A stretch of DNA of 64,000 bases from Ophryocystis elektroscirrha (GCA_030141585.1 JAQIFP010000017.1:18507-82506), one strand, 5' to 3'; counted from the first letter of the stretch, positions 1 through 13,330 are shown. A program made the numbers and translations. The notes: generated from the sequence alone by a model not told the origin.

Positions 1-1791
1 TGGATACTGTTATGTGTCGGGGTTACAGGTAAAGCATATTTATATTAAAGGTTATTAAGGGGTTCTTCTTGCTTTAATTACTGAAGAAGACAACTTCCAT
101 GTATTTTCCCATGATTTTTGTGAAACAGCCAAATACACCAAACAAAAATCTCATGTCTTTACTATCGAACATTTTTGGCTTCAACTTAAAGCACTTTTAA
201 ATTTTAAAAAGAAAAAAGATATTTGTTCGAAAATATGCAATTCAATTCTCAATTTTATGAATTTTGTCAAAAGTAAAATAACGACCGTATGGACGCTATA
301 TTCTCTGAAAAAAATTGCTACCAGCAAAAGACATATTTTTTATCTTTATCAAAAAAAAACATTAAGTCTCACAATTCAAAAAAACGAATCGGAAATTGAT
401 TCGTATTTAGATTGTAAAAAAGCCATGGGTGAGAATTGGCCTTTCATGTGGGAAGTTTCTGATGTGAAAGAAGACAAAATTAATTGTCAAGGCTCCATTT
501 GTTATCCGATGTCATCATACAGGTAAATAATTATCTTTTTTTTATATATAAAATCAGCTATCTTAATTTAATAAGAGATAAAAGAGTACAGGCTGCTGCT
601 ATAGAAACTGCCAAAATATGGAGCACTGGAAATCATGGGCCCCGAATGTTAGGTGGTAATATGTCTGTTCTGATGGAGTTGGAAAAAACTGTAGCAGCAT
701 TCTATTCTAGAGAAAGCACAATTTTGTGCGCAAGTGGATTTTTAGCTTGTATGAGTATTTGTGCAGCTATTGCAACAGATAACACTGTAATTTTTTTTAT
801 GTTACCTATTTATATTCTAGGTAATATTTGCGGATAGTCGTCTTCACTCTAGTCTCAGATCAGGATTAACAATTGGAAGAGGAAAGGTTTTTTGGTTCAA
901 GCATAACAATTTTGATCATTGTGAGAGCTTAATAAATACATATAGAAAGTGTCGTAAAGACTCTTGGATGGTAAATTAAAACTGCAGTATATATATTTAT
1001 ACATTTTTCAGATAGTTGAGTCAGTTTATTCGATGGATGGAGACGTATGTAATTTACCAAAAGCTCATACTCTCTGTCAAAAATATGATATAAAATTACT
1101 AATTGACGAAGCCCATGGTTTAGGCGTGTTAGGAAAAACTGGTAGAGGTATTGAGGAACACTATGGTATACCAAATTGTGCCACAATTATTGCTGGGACA
1201 TTCAGTAAAGTACTTAGCTTATTTTTTGATAATTTATCAGTCTATTGCGTCAATAGGGGGGTTTATAACAGGCCCAAAAAAAATTATTGACTATTTGGAT
1301 TTTCATGCTATCGGCAACGTATTTTCAGCTCCCCTGCCTGCTTATTGTGCTGGTGCAGCTATCAAAAGTTTTGAAATAATTAACTCTGAACCTGATATAA
1401 TAGAAAAAACTCAAAGCATCTCAAAGAAGTTCAGAAGGTATTTAGAAACAGGATTGAATTTGTGGCCCCAAGATTACCCTGTGCATAAAAAAGTAAAATT
1501 GTATGAAAATTCATAAATGATCAGTATTTTTTGGGAGGAGACGAGCTCACAACTGTTATACCATTAATATTTGAAAACGATATAGATCGTGTTATGCGAA
1601 TTGCTTCAAAACTTCGTTTACGTGGGTTTATGGTCTCAGCTGTTGCGTATCCGGCTTGCCCCTTATCCTCCCCTCGATTTCGTATAACAGCTACAGCGGC
1701 ATTAACTGATTCATTGATGCGAGACTTTGTAGCAAACTTAGTTTCAACTTGTATAGAAGAAGAGCCATCGACGATATTAAATTCGTGTTAA
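1..1791 (+). CDS. Serine palmitoyltransferase-like alpha-oxoamine synthase (5' partial)
   Basis: PLP-dependent enzyme of the alpha-oxoamine synthase family, most likely condensing serine with an acyl-CoA as the first step of sphingolipid synthesis in the ER. The reading frame enters from the left edge, so the start lies outside the window. A hydrophobic stretch near the 5' end (WILLCVGVTGGVLLALI) is a probable membrane anchor. Conserved blocks follow: CQGSICYPMSSYSYL, GNHGPRMLGGN, VESVYSMDGD, DEAHGLGVLG, and GTFSKSIASIGG, which holds the PLP lysine. Six introns restore a continuous frame: 29-59, 523-557, 799-832, and three more near 970-1010, 1209-1239 and 1493-1524. The form resembles the single-chain bacterial-type SPT described in Toxoplasma more than the two-subunit SPTLC1/2 enzyme. 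Family is certain; SPT rather than KBL or ALAS is likely. Confidence 0.85.
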
Positions 1792-1984
1792 CGCTTGAAA
1801 ACGGGTTTTTTGTAAAATTTTTTTTAAAATATATGACGAATGCCATCAAGTCAATTGAATAATTTAAGTATTTTACTACTACTAATATCAAAATTTCAAC
1901 TTAACTATCTGTGACAGCTGTTATAATTAAAACATCATAAGTTAAATATCAATTAATATAATAAAACTGAATATCAGTCAAATT

Positions 1985-4018
1985 ATGATGATACAAAATT
2001 ACAGACTAGAAAATGCGCTTTGCTTGTTAAAACGGAAAAATCATATTTATTATGCTGCCCGAAAATTATCAAATTTTTTTGTAAAAAAATATTACAGTTC
2101 GCATATTGTCGGTATAGATTTGGGAACTACAAATTCTTGTGTCGCTATTGTCAATGATTCCAAAAATGTTAAAGTAATTGAGAATTCAGAAGGAATGAGA
2201 ACAACTCCGTCTATTGTAGCTTTTACTAAAACTGGAGAACGATATATTGGATTGCCTGCTAAAAGACAAGCTATTGTTAACCCTGAAAATACATTTTACG
2301 CAACTAAAAGATTGATTGGTAGGACGTTTAATGATCCTGTAGTTCAAGAACAAAAACTGAATGTTGCTTACAAAATTATTGAGGCAAATAATGGTGATGC
2401 ATGGGTCGAATCATTTGGAAAAAGTTATTCTCCAAGTCAAATTACAGCATTCATTTTGGAGAAGATGAAATCTGTGGCTGAAGATTATTTAAATCACAAA
2501 ATTGAAAAAGCCGTCATAACCGTTCCTGCGTATTTCAACGACTCTCAAAGACAGGCAACTAAAGACGCTGGAAAAATAGGTATCAATTAATTTATTATGA
2601 GTTTTTATAGCGGGACTGGATGTTGTACGAATTATTAATGAACCAACAGCTGCAGCATTAGCTTATGGGCTAAATAAACAAGACGACAAAACATTAGCTG
2701 TGTTTGACTTGGGTGGAGGTACATTTGATGTATCCATTTTAGAAGTCATGGGTGGCGTTTTTGAAGTGAAAGCAACCAATGGCAACACTGCTTTAGGTGG
2801 AGAGGATATTGATAAATTAATTCTTCAACATTTATTGAATACTTTCCAGCACGCTGAAAACATTGATTTGGCAAGTGACAAGCTTGCTTTACAAAGGTAA
2901 CATTTTTTGGTTTTACTTAGTACTCCAGATTACGTGAAGCCTCTGAACACGCCAAAATTGAGTTATCTTCCAAGGAAGTAACTGAAATAGTTCTACCTTT
3001 TATAACTAGTAGCATTAATGGACCAAAACACTTGCATGTAAAAATAACTCGAGCTTTTTTAGAAAATATGGCACAGGAAATACTAGAGAAAACACGCGAA
3101 TCATGGTATAAAAATTTCACTAGTTATATATTGTCGTAGTGATCGCTGTATTAAAGATTCTGGAATTAAATTAGAAAACATATCTGATGTTATTTTGGTA
3201 GGAGGAATGACACGAATGCCGCTTGTTTCTAACATTGTTGAAAATATTTTTTTAAAAAAACCTACAAAGGGAATCAATCCAGATGAAGCTGTTGCAGTTG
3301 GCGCTGCAATACAAGCTGCTATATTAAAAGGCCAAATGAAAGATTTGTTACTATTGGATGTTACACCGTTGTCCTTAGGCATTGAAACATTAGGTGGCGT
3401 TTTGACAAAAATAATTTCTCGTAACACAACAATTCCAACTAAAAAAACTCAAATATTTTCTACTGCTGCCGACAATCAAACAAATGTAAAAAAAGTAATT
3501 TAATCATTCTTTAATTTAAGGTTGATATTAAAGTTTATCAAGGAGAAAGAGAACTCGCATTAGATAATAAATTCTTGGGTCAGTTTGAATTACAGGATAT
3601 ACCATTAGCACCGCGAGGCGTTCCTCAAATTGAAGTATCTTTTGATATAGATGCCAACGGACTACTACATGTATCTGCTTTTGATAAAATAACCAATAAA
3701 AAAAAAGAAATTACAATACAATCTTCGGGAGGACTATCCGAAAACGAAATTCAATCAATGATAAATGATGGGGAAATTCATAGAATGCAAGACGAGGAAG
3801 CAAAAAAACTCATAACATTGAAAAATGATGCAGAAGCATTACTTTACTCGTTGAAAAAACAAGAATTTATTTCAAAGGAATGTGGTGACGAAATAAACTT
3901 AAAAATTGAAGCATTACATAAAACACTTGAAGTTAATGATTTTGATAAAATACAATCTGCTTTAAAAGACCTACAAGAAGAAATTTGGAAAATTAATCTC
4001 AAAGATAATTCAAAATAG
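1985..4018 (+). CDS. HSPA9: Mitochondrial Hsp70 (mortalin/DnaK type)
   Basis: Mitochondrial matrix chaperone that pulls in and folds imported proteins. The first 40 or so residues are basic and free of acidic clusters, typical of a presequence, and are followed by the ATPase signature [13 protein letters not shown]. Other Hsp70 signatures are [19 protein letters not shown] and [11 protein letters not shown], plus the substrate-binding-domain block [15 protein letters not shown]. The last residues lack the EEVD and KDEL/HDEL tails of cytosolic and ER paralogues. Four mini-introns interrupt it: 2580-2610 (31 nt), 2897-2928 (32 nt), one of 34 nt near 3105-3138, and one of 35 nt near 3487-3521. 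Splicing them gives family blocks such as [14 protein letters not shown] across the joins. The start could be either of two adjacent ATGs at 1985 and 1988. Confidence 0.95.
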
Positions 4019-4075
4019 TAAATCAACGCAATTTGTTATCCTTTACTACCAGATAATGATCCTTTAAGTAGAACA

Positions 4076-6385
4076 ATGTTAAAGTCTATTCTTTTACTAA
4101 TAAGTGAACAAATTAATCGTGTTCAGAATTATAACTGTTTGATTATAGATGATTGCTTTTACATTGTTTTTAAAGACAAAAATAAATTAAACACGACAAT
4201 AACTAACGCCTTCCGATTATTATGGGGGTTTAAAATTATTGAAAAAACTTCATATAAAGTGATCTCTGATTTTAGTGCTTATGATATTGTTTTCAATGAA
4301 CAAAACTTTGAACGCTATTTATTGAGTGAACATCAAAGCGATCTTCTCACAATTGAAGTGCAAAACAATTTAAACACCTTTTTCTACAGTAGCTCAATGT
4401 ATGCAAGATGTTTTTTGAAAGAACCTTCTTTCATGGATGATGTAAAAAACACATGTGAAGAGCTTAGTAATGAAGTTGATCAATTTAATATAAAAGTATT
4501 AAATACTATGGTTTGTGCAAACTTGAATTTTGATAAAAGCTGGTTTACTAGGGATACATCAAATTTTATACTTGATATAATCAAAAATGATTTGAATACT
4601 GGCAAACACGATATCATCATTACACGATTTCCTCCTGAACCTAACGGTTATTTACATTTAGGTCACGCTAAATCTATATGGCTTAATTTTGGAATTGCTC
4701 AACTCTTCGATGGACAATGTAATTTAAGATTTGATGACACAAACCCTGAAACAGAAAATGACACATACATTAATGCAATTATTGAAGACATTAGATGGCT
4801 AGGAGGGAACTGGAAAGGTTCAATGTTTTTTGCTTCTGACTATTTTGACCAACTATATAGCTGGGCAATTCAGTTAATCAAACAAGGGGATGCCTATGTA
4901 GATAGTCAATCTGAAGAAGAAGTTCGCGCTTCTCGTGGCAGCCTAAATGAACCAGGGTTTGAATCTCCTTACAGGAACAGAAGCATTCAAGAAAACCTTG
5001 ATTTATTTGAAAAAATGAAAAACGGGTCCTTACCAGAAGGAAGTTGTATTTTAAGAGCTAAAATTGACATGGCTCATGGCAATTTAAATATGCGTGATCC
5101 TCCTATGTACCGAATAAAAATATGCTCTCATCCAAGAACTAAATCAAAATGGAACATTTACCCCATATACGATTTCGCTCATGGTCAATGCGACTCTATT
5201 GAACGAATTACTCATTCAATCTGTACAACTGAATTTGAAACACATAGGCTTCTTTATGAGTGGTTTCAAGATAAGCTTAAAATATTCAAAACAAGACAGA
5301 TAGAATTCGCTCGTTTAAATTGTGAATATATTGTTACAAGCAAAAGGTAATTGATTGTTAAGATTAGCTTTTTCAGAAAACTTAAATATTTAGTCGAAAA
5401 CAATATAGTTTCGGGATGGGATGATCCAAGGCTTCCTACAATTTCGGGCATGCGAAGACGTGGAATTCCTGCTAAAGCTATCATAAACTTTTGTAATTCA
5501 GTAGGAGTAGCTAAAAGAGAAAACATTATCAGTTTTAATTTATTAAATTCCTGTATTATGTAATTAATGATTTTAGCTCAAAGGACTTATTAGAAATACT
5601 TTAAATTTGGATGCACATAGAAGATTTGTTATACTGGATCCTTTAGAAGTGGAAATAGTGAATTTAGATGCAAACTCAATTATTGAACTGGAGTTCAAAA
5701 ATCACCCCACCGACACATCATTTGGCAACAGAAAAGTAAATAATATAATTATGATTACCCATTAAACAGGGGTTGTTTTCTAAAAACATATTAATTGAAA
5801 AAAAAGATTTCTGTTTAAATCCCGATGAAAGCTTTTTCAGACTTGCTCCTAATAAAGAAGTTCGTTTGCGCTACGGATTTTACATAAAATGTATAAATTA
5901 TGATTTAAATTCTGATGGCGAAGTTACGAAAATTTATTGCGAGTATGACTCTTCTTCAAAAGGAGGAATATTACCTTCTGACAAACGAAAAGTTAAAGGA
6001 ACTATTCACTGGGTTTCAAAACTCAATGCTCTAAAGTATAACCATAAGGAAATATTATTTGTATTGTAGAGTTACGCTTAAACTGTATAAAAATTTATTC
6101 AAAACAACCAAAGTTGAAAATCAACTTTGGTACACGGATTTTCATAATCTCCTTAATGACAATTCATTAACGGTATCTATATTTAGAATAAATCGGTGTT
6201 TTTAGATCAAAACTGCTTATGGTGAAAAAAATCTTGAAAACGCGCTGCATCCTTATAAAGGTGGATGTTATTATCAGTTTGAAAGGGTTGGTTATTTTGT
6301 TGCCGATTATTCATCTTCACAAAATAATATTATATTCAACGAAACTGCACAATTAGCTGAATTTTCACGTAAAAACCCCAAATAA
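4076..6385 (+). CDS. QARS1: Glutaminyl-tRNA synthetase, cytosolic
   Basis: Class I aminoacyl-tRNA synthetase that charges tRNA-Gln in the cytosol. The catalytic HIGH region is [19 protein letters not shown] and the KMSKS-equivalent is VTSKRKL, split by a 30-nt intron near 5347-5376. [20 protein letters not shown] is the class I GlnRS/GluRS block and discriminates GlnRS. The C-terminal anticodon-binding beta barrels are recognisable (VILDPLEVE, and [10 protein letters not shown] at the end). An N-terminal region of about 180 residues before the catalytic core matches the eukaryotic GlnRS N-terminal extension. Five short introns were placed, including 5560-5593, and all restore family alignment. 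The gene starts 57 nt after the Hsp70 stop on the same strand. Confidence 0.93.
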
Positions 6386-6555
6386 TCTATAAAGAAAACA
6401 AATAATAAATTTTTTAATCTATATATAAAATCAGAATTAAAAAATTTATTTGCTCATAAGAAAGAATTTAAGTGCTAAATTCTATTATTCAGAAAAAAAA
6501 AGAAATTTGGGTTATTTATTAAAACACCTTGGCAATTTTTTTTTTAATATTTAAC
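6386..6555. other. Short convergent intergenic region
   Basis: About 170 nt of very AT-rich sequence between the converging stop codons of the glutaminyl-tRNA synthetase and the P5B ATPase. It carries several A and T runs that could serve as polyadenylation regions for both genes. No coding signal seen. Confidence 0.5.
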
Positions 6556-9500
6556 TTATGATTCCTTGTACATTACTTGCTCCTCTGCAAACCAACGTAC
6601 GTCTCGTATCAATTTATAACAATCCTTTTTGTGCTCTGATTTACGAAATACAAATCTGACAATTCCTTCTTCGAAAATAAGCGACATAAAAAAGTTGATC
6701 ACGACTAGGGAAAATAACAAAATGCGAAATTCTAAAGGTAAATTTTTCAAGTTCAAAAAATTTCGGAGCCAAGATATGAACAAAGACTCATTTAGTATTA
6801 AAGCTAAACTCAAAATAGCTAAACAAGTCCCTGTAATCAAAAAAGCGACACTTTTTGAAACTGAAACATTATTTATTTAATAATTTAAAGTTTCTACCTC
6901 TTTTCCAAGGTCTTGATCCAAAAATTAGAATAAATGCAGTGGAAACAATTTGAGCATTTGAAATAAGAAATATGACAGTATTTTCATAGCTGAATACATT
7001 TTCTGTATCCGAGTCTGTTGGGATGAAAGGTGTGTAAAACCTATTATGTTTTCCTTTCAAAAGGATGAATAAACTAATGCATTGGAATATAACTTGAAGT
7101 ATAACTTGTCCTAGAAGTGATATTATTATAGACCAAGCTAGTAACGTCTCAGGAGGCATTCTTCTATGTAGAACATTGCTAGTTTTAGACCAAGACATCA
7201 GATAAGACAATGTCAAAACAGTAACCAAATCTGTGTATAAAAACTGAGTGTCTCCTATATAAATTTGATATATATTCAGTAGAATAACACTACACAGCTG
7301 TATAGCAGCATATAAAACAATAAATTGGAAGTTTTGAATACTATTTGCTAAAGCCCCACGCCCTTCTCTAAAAACATCTACAACTCTAGATATCGATTTC
7401 TGATCTGAATTAAATGGAGCTGCTATAGACGCTTCATTCGAACTCAATGAAATCTTATGAAAAAATTTTTTAAAAGTAAAACTTACTCCAACATCTGCTC
7501 TTCTTAAAGCTGAACAGTCATTTGCACCATCACCACACATTGCAACTATCGGCAACTCTGGCAATTTTTGTAATTCAGCAATCAATAAAGCTTTATCATC
7601 GGGTTTCATTCTAGCAAATATTTGGAAATAACGCAATACAAATTCAAGGCAATCCATTTTTTTGTAGACATTTTCATTCGGTTTTTGTAAAAACTTCTTT
7701 TCAATGTTTGAAAATATCTTCTTTTTCAAGAAATTCTTTTCCGTTTGATAAGTTGCTGTTGTTGCGAAAGAAGAGTCACTCGTTGTGGTTACTTCGTTTT
7801 TAACTTTTACGTTGGAACATGGCTTTAATATAACATGATTGATCAAACCATTCATAAAACTATTGAACGCACCAAATAATGACACAGGTTTTCTTTTAGT
7901 TTTAATTGTTTGGACACAAAACTCAGTTTTTTCATTTTCATAAGCACCATTAATTTGTTGTTGTTTCAACTGTACTAAATTGCGGAAAGCGTCTCCAGTA
8001 ATGGTAAAAGTTAATTGTCTGACATGAGATAATATAAAAAAGTCACGAAAATATAAACTTACGAGATATAAACACCTTGCAACAAGTCTATTAAATTTTT
8101 CGATTGCTTTCGAAAATATGAATTGTCAGCATTTTCATTTTGATTCAATGGCTGTATTGTCCACATTAATTCGTTTTTTTCATTTATGTCACCAGAAACC
8201 AAAACTGAAGCCTGCTTTGATATAATACCAGCTTTTATGCCCATTGCTATAGCTGTCATACTGCTATCCCCAGTCGCAACGTAGATTCCTACCCCAGCAT
8301 CATTTAATAACTTCACTGTTTCACTTGTATCTTTTCTCAACATATTTGTATAAAGTAAGAGTCCCTGAAAATTTAATTCGCGTTCTACTTGATCTCTTTC
8401 TAAGCTCAGAACAGAATCTAATGAAGTTGCGTCTAATGTTTTTTCTGCTATAGCAAGAACTCGCAGCCCTTGATTATTGTGGTGTCTTAATACGGATCGC
8501 CAATTTTTTGGACAAGTTTTTTCTTTGCAAAGCGCTATCATGGTTTCTGGAGCCCCTTTAGAATACAATTTGAACTCTTTAGTTCTCAAATTAGCAACAA
8601 TGACAGACATACGTCTCAAATTTGAATCAAACTCAAATATTTTCAAAATGGCATGACTTTTGTGTACTATTGGTTTATAGTAATCTAAGCTGTTTGCTAC
8701 GGATAAATTGCGAAAAGACGTGGACTCAATCTCAATTGGAACACTGCTTGATACATTCACGTTGTTTTTGGAAAAAAATTCTAATTAGTTTTTAAAGTTA
8801 ATCTTATTATACCTTCAGTTGTTTCGTTTTTATAAATCGAAAACTCATTTTCTGTATTTCTTATAAAATCAATATGGTCATGATCAACGCTAGTAGGTAA
8901 CTTATCTCGTTCAACTATTTCATCAAAATTTGTTTGTCCAACACATATATAAGAAGATGCATTGATAAATTTATTTGAACTTTCTAAATTTGAATTATGT
9001 GGTGATTCTGGTTGAATGAGTTGCCAATTAGTAAAACGTAACATCTGGTATTCTAAACTGTCTCCAACAAGCTCCCCGTCAACAACACTCAAACTGTGAC
9101 AAGTAGCTAATGTTGCCAGTATGTCTGAGGTCAACACCATTTCTTGATTTGCTGAATCGGCAAAATCAGGATGAATTACTGAAGTTTTCTCTATATTATG
9201 GGTTGCGTTGTTTTGGACAGAGCACTGATGAGACAGAAGACTTTGCGTTTCTTCAGAATAAAAATTATATGAACTATGATTTGCATCGAACTTCTGAAAG
9301 ATACTCTTATTTTCAAAATCGTAAACTTTTGACATATTTATAACAGTGTGATCCGGAATTTCAATCCCTACATTTTTATTCTCACGTTTTGCAAAGCAAA
9401 CATAAGAAGTAGTTGGTAAAACTCCTAAAAGGTCTTCATCATCTTCAGTTAATGTTCCCGTTTTATCAAATACGGTTAGTGAAGCTCTACCGGCCACGTT

Positions 9501-11122
9501 TATCCTTGATGGAGCTAAACATCTTACATGACTATTTTTATGTAACCTACAGTACACTATAATTTTAGCAAAAACTTACGCTTCAGATGCAGAAAGTGTA
9601 CTAACTGATACAATTATAGAAAGTGCGGGAGGAATAGCTATTGTGATTGTATCTAGAGCTCTTAGTACAAATGTTTTTCTGTCGACATCATTGATAATAC
9701 CCTGAATTATGGTCCAGATAAAGGAGCAAAAACTTATAAATGCAGAAAAACTGATGAATTTCCATGTTTCATGCTCAAAGTTCAATCTTGTTGAGCTAGT
9801 ATCATCAATTAACACCCTCAGCATGCTACCTTGCATTGTGTTGAAACCTGTTCGGATTACAAGAGCTGAGAAATCAGAACTGATGTCTTTGATTATAGAG
9901 CCTCCAAACAATATATGTTTAACATGCTAATGATATAATAATAAATCATTGATTACTTTGCTTATACAAAAAGTTTCTTCTGCTTGATATATTGGACTTT
10001 TGTATACTGGTTTGCATTCTCCTGTCATCATTGATTCGTCAACAAGAGCCTAATATGTCTATACAAATATTTTTTTCATACTGTCCCCTGTATTATGAGA
10101 GCGTCACAAGGCATTTTTAAGCCTCTTTGAAGATAAATTATATCACCAGGAACTAAGTTCCTTGAATCAAGCTTATAATTCTCATAATTATCAGTGATAA
10201 TAGAACGACGTTTCACGACTATAGAACATGAATAATGAGCTAGCTTTCGAAGTTTGGTATTATGAACTCTAAGGAAACATTATAAAACAGAATTATTACT
10301 GTGCATCCTTAATAGTTAATACAAGTGAACCAACACTTAAAATTATTACAGTAGTTGCATATAGATAGTATTGATCCAGAAACCAAATCATTACAGAACA
10401 AATTTGAAAAACATAAAAAGGTTGCAGGCATTCTTTAATTGCGAAAATTAACGGAGAAGTTGACTCTATGAAAATCTCACATTTCCCAAACAGTTTTTGT
10501 AGATACTAATTCATTTTGATTTGTTTTAGATTAAAGGTACCTGCACATAGCTAGTTTCCTGTTTTATACCATTCGAATATTTTTTTTTGATATAACTGAA
10601 TGTTCTACCTTCAATATCAAAATCTACTAAAATGAAACGATCCTGGTGGAAAACGTATTTTTGACACATAAATTCAAATACTTCAACCGTGACATAATTA
10701 TCATGACCATAGCAATCTGTATTACTGAGACCTTTAGGATTACAAGTAGATATTCTACATGTTGCTAGTCGTAGTACACTGGGATTTACAGTTAATCTTT
10801 CAAGAGAACAAATTATTTGTTGTCCACCTAGAGTAGTTAGAATCAATTTTTCAGCTGTCCCTAAAGTACAACGAGTATGACGCCATTTAAAAAATTTTAA
10901 TTTCATCCAATAATTAAATAAAAATAGAATTCCTCCTGTACAAACTCCAATAAAAAAAAATATGATCTCTTTTGCAACACTTTGACGAAAGCACTCAGCA
11001 CTTATCAAAACATGTTCAGAAAAAAAATAGGCAGTTGTTAAATCGGCATTAGATTGAGGTTTTGTTTTTGAGAAAATAGGTATTTTAGCATGACTTTGAG
11101 ATTTGACCCCACTATAAACCAT
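6556..11122 (-). CDS. P5B-type cation-transporting ATPase (ATP13A2/3 family)
   Basis: Large multi-pass P-type ATPase of the P5 family, whose animal P5B members move polyamines out of late endosomes or lysosomes. Order of motifs on the minus strand: N-terminal membrane segments and beta-rich N domain (10526-11122); actuator motif DESMMTGECKPV near 10040; the M4 motif AIPPALS, whose PPAL form points to P5B rather than P5A (PPEL); phosphorylation motif VFDKTGTLTEDD near 9450; nucleotide-binding YSKGAPETM near 8560; hinge motif CGDGANDCSALRRADVGVS near 7520; and several C-terminal membrane helices ending at 6556. Many mini-introns divide it. One near 8781 joins NETTE to EFFSKN, and one near 6856 joins PWKRV to SKSVAF. 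Start is the ATG at 11122. Subcellular site and substrate are inferred from family only. Confidence 0.9.
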
Positions 11123-11192
11123 TTATTCTTAAAATATGTGTGAATTGATATGTCCTCAAAAAAATATTTAAAATTAGCGTTAGCAATAATTC

Positions 11193-11640
11193 TCACACAT
11201 CTTCAATGACTACATTATTAATTATAGATTCCCAAGTTGCTAAGGTAATTTTTGCAACTTTGAATTTAGTATACGAGGGTAAGGACTAACAGAACAAGTG
11301 ATTGTACCTAATAGGCACAAAATTGCACAATTGCCAATAATCACTACTTGATATTTAACTACTACCTCTAAAAATAAGGAATTGAAATAAAAATAAAGAT
11401 TAACGTTGTTTACGTTTGTTTCAGATAAAAGAAAAAAATTGATTCTTTACATTATTACAATACTTATTAATTATATAACTATATGATTATTTTAAAACAA
11501 TGTTATTTTGGTTAGAACTGACTTTCGCCAGCTGAAAAATTATAAACTGACAAAAAATTTACAATTATCTGTTCAATTTTTTTTAGATATCTTTTCATCA
11601 GACTTTCAAGGCAAACATTCTTTTTCTCAACAACATTAAG
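11193..11640 (-). CDS. Possible small multi-exon gene of unknown function
   Basis: The stretch between the P5B ATPase start and the Arp1 start contains minus-strand coding-like segments with family-typical mini-introns. One exon reads LMKRYLKKIEQII and is followed by a 31-nt GT-AG intron, then LAKVSSNQNNIVLK. A further segment contains VVIIGNCAILCLLGTITC, and the last reads TLATWESIINNVVIEDV before a TGA at 11193. The phase between the middle segments is not settled and the 5' exon was not found, although an acceptor-like site near 11641 suggests one upstream. I do not recognise the protein. It could instead be spurious AT-rich sequence; the evidence is the intron pattern and the open frames, not homology. 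Confidence 0.3.
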
Positions 11641-11712
11641 CTGTATATATAAGTGTAAAATTTATTTTCTTCTATTTTCTTAAGTAAATTATCTCACGGC
11701 TTTTGTTATGTA

Positions 11713-13283
11713 ATGAGTATCCTAAATGAAAGCATACCTATTGTGATTGATAATGTAAGTAATTCCCAACTTACATTATATCAGGGGTCAGGATATATTA
11801 AAGCCGGATTTTCAGGCAACGATGTGCCATCATTAACATTTCCAACAATGTGTGCAATCAAAGCTTATAGTTATTACTAATAGGGTTGGCCGACCGAAGC
11901 ATCAAAAAATTATGGCTGGAGCATTAGAAGGTAACATTTTCGTTGGAAAAAAAGCTGTAACATTGTTAAAATTTAAGATTTCAAATAGGATGCTTATAGG
12001 GGGTTGCTTGAACTCAAATATCCTATATCTAACGGTTTGCTGTGAAAATACTAATCAGACAAGCAGGTATTATAGAAAATTGGGCCGATTTGGAGCTTAT
12101 ATGGAGCCATATATATTCAGAACTTAAATGTAGTTCGGAACAAGTATCAATTCATTTGTCTTAGACAATAATTAGCATCCTGTTTTGATTGCGCACTCTC
12201 CTATGATATCTTATGCAGCAAAGCAAAAAATCGCTGAAATTTTTTTTGAACAATTCAATTGTCCTGCTCTACATATATCCGCTCAAGCTGTTTTGGCGTT
12301 ATATAGTACGGGTCGGACAACTGGTTTTGTTGTGGACTGTGGAGATGGAATAACATATACATTACCCGTTTTTGAAGGATTCGCGCTAAGTAACACTTTG
12401 ATGCAAAGCTGCGTAGCCGGTAACAAAGTTACAAATGAGTTTGCTTTACAACTCAAACGATCCGGATATATTTTCAATACTAGTGTAAAGATTATATTTT
12501 TAAAATTTAATCTAAGGCTGAAATGCAAATTGTTCAAAGTATAAAAGAGACAACAGGATTCGTTTTATTGAAAGCTCAATCGGAAACTAATAATATAGAG
12601 CGTTCTTATAATACAAGTTATGTGTCTTACCAACTCCCTGACGGGACATCTATGAAAGTTCATATAAATTATGACTATATGTCTTTAGATTGGCCCTGAA
12701 AGATTTCTATCTCCTGAAATATTGTTTAATCCCAAACTTATTTGTTCGGAGTCTTTAGGTTTGACAGTATACATTATCACATTGTTATGTAGGCATACAA
12801 AATTTATTACATAATGCTATTCAAAAAACAGACTTAGATTTACGAAGAAATTTATATTCTCAAATTATACTAGTCGGTGGATCAACTTATTTTCCAGGTT
12901 TTGAATTTTTAATTTGCTCACATTTATCAGGTTTTGGAGATAGGTTGCTATATGAAATTCAAAAAATGACTTCTAGAACTAATAAAGTAGTTTTTTATAA
13001 TACATAATATGTCAGATTCGTATTTTTGCTCCTTCAGATAGAAAATTTCTTACATGGATAGGTATTTTATTAGTATATAAATTTAGTTTTGCACCTATGA
13101 TACAAAAATTATAATTTTTAATTTAAAAAATTCAATAATGCAGGGGGCTCGATACTTTCGTCTTTATCAGTTTTCAAAAAATTATGCATTAGCAAACAAG
13201 TAGTGATTTTTAATTGTGATAATTATTTATAGGATTATGAAAATGAAAGAATCTGTTTTGATAATACCAATTTATTCTTTTGA
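11713..13283 (+). CDS. ACTR1: Actin-related protein 1 (centractin), dynactin filament subunit
   Basis: Actin-fold protein that builds the short filament of the dynactin complex, which links dynein to cargo. Spliced blocks match Arp1 rather than conventional actin: VIDNGSGYIKAGFSG, VGRPKHQKIMAGALEGN, ALYSTGRTTGFVVDCGDG, GFGDRLLYEIQ and WIGGSILSSLSVFKK, ending in a short acidic tail after ISKQDYENE. At least ten introns are needed, most 29-34 nt (for example 34 nt joining FPTM to VGRPKH). One is unusually long at 82 nt (13062-13143) and joins WIG to GSIL exactly. Start is the ATG at 11713; an ATG five bases upstream is followed at once by a stop. Its stop codon is only 47 nt from that of the convergent UTP4 gene. 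Confidence 0.9.
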
Positions 13284-13330
13284 TAAGTTCAAATGACCTT
13301 GCGCTATTTACGCAACAATGTATTATCTAT

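Noticed and set aside
1..1791. Apparent frameshifts and stops suggesting an SPT pseudogene
   Set aside because: All breaks coincide with 31-41 nt GT-AG segments whose removal restores conserved residues exactly, so they are introns.
9110..9343. Plus-strand frame within the P5B ATPase
   Set aside because: It is the complement of coding sequence around the cytosolic loop and has no independent support.
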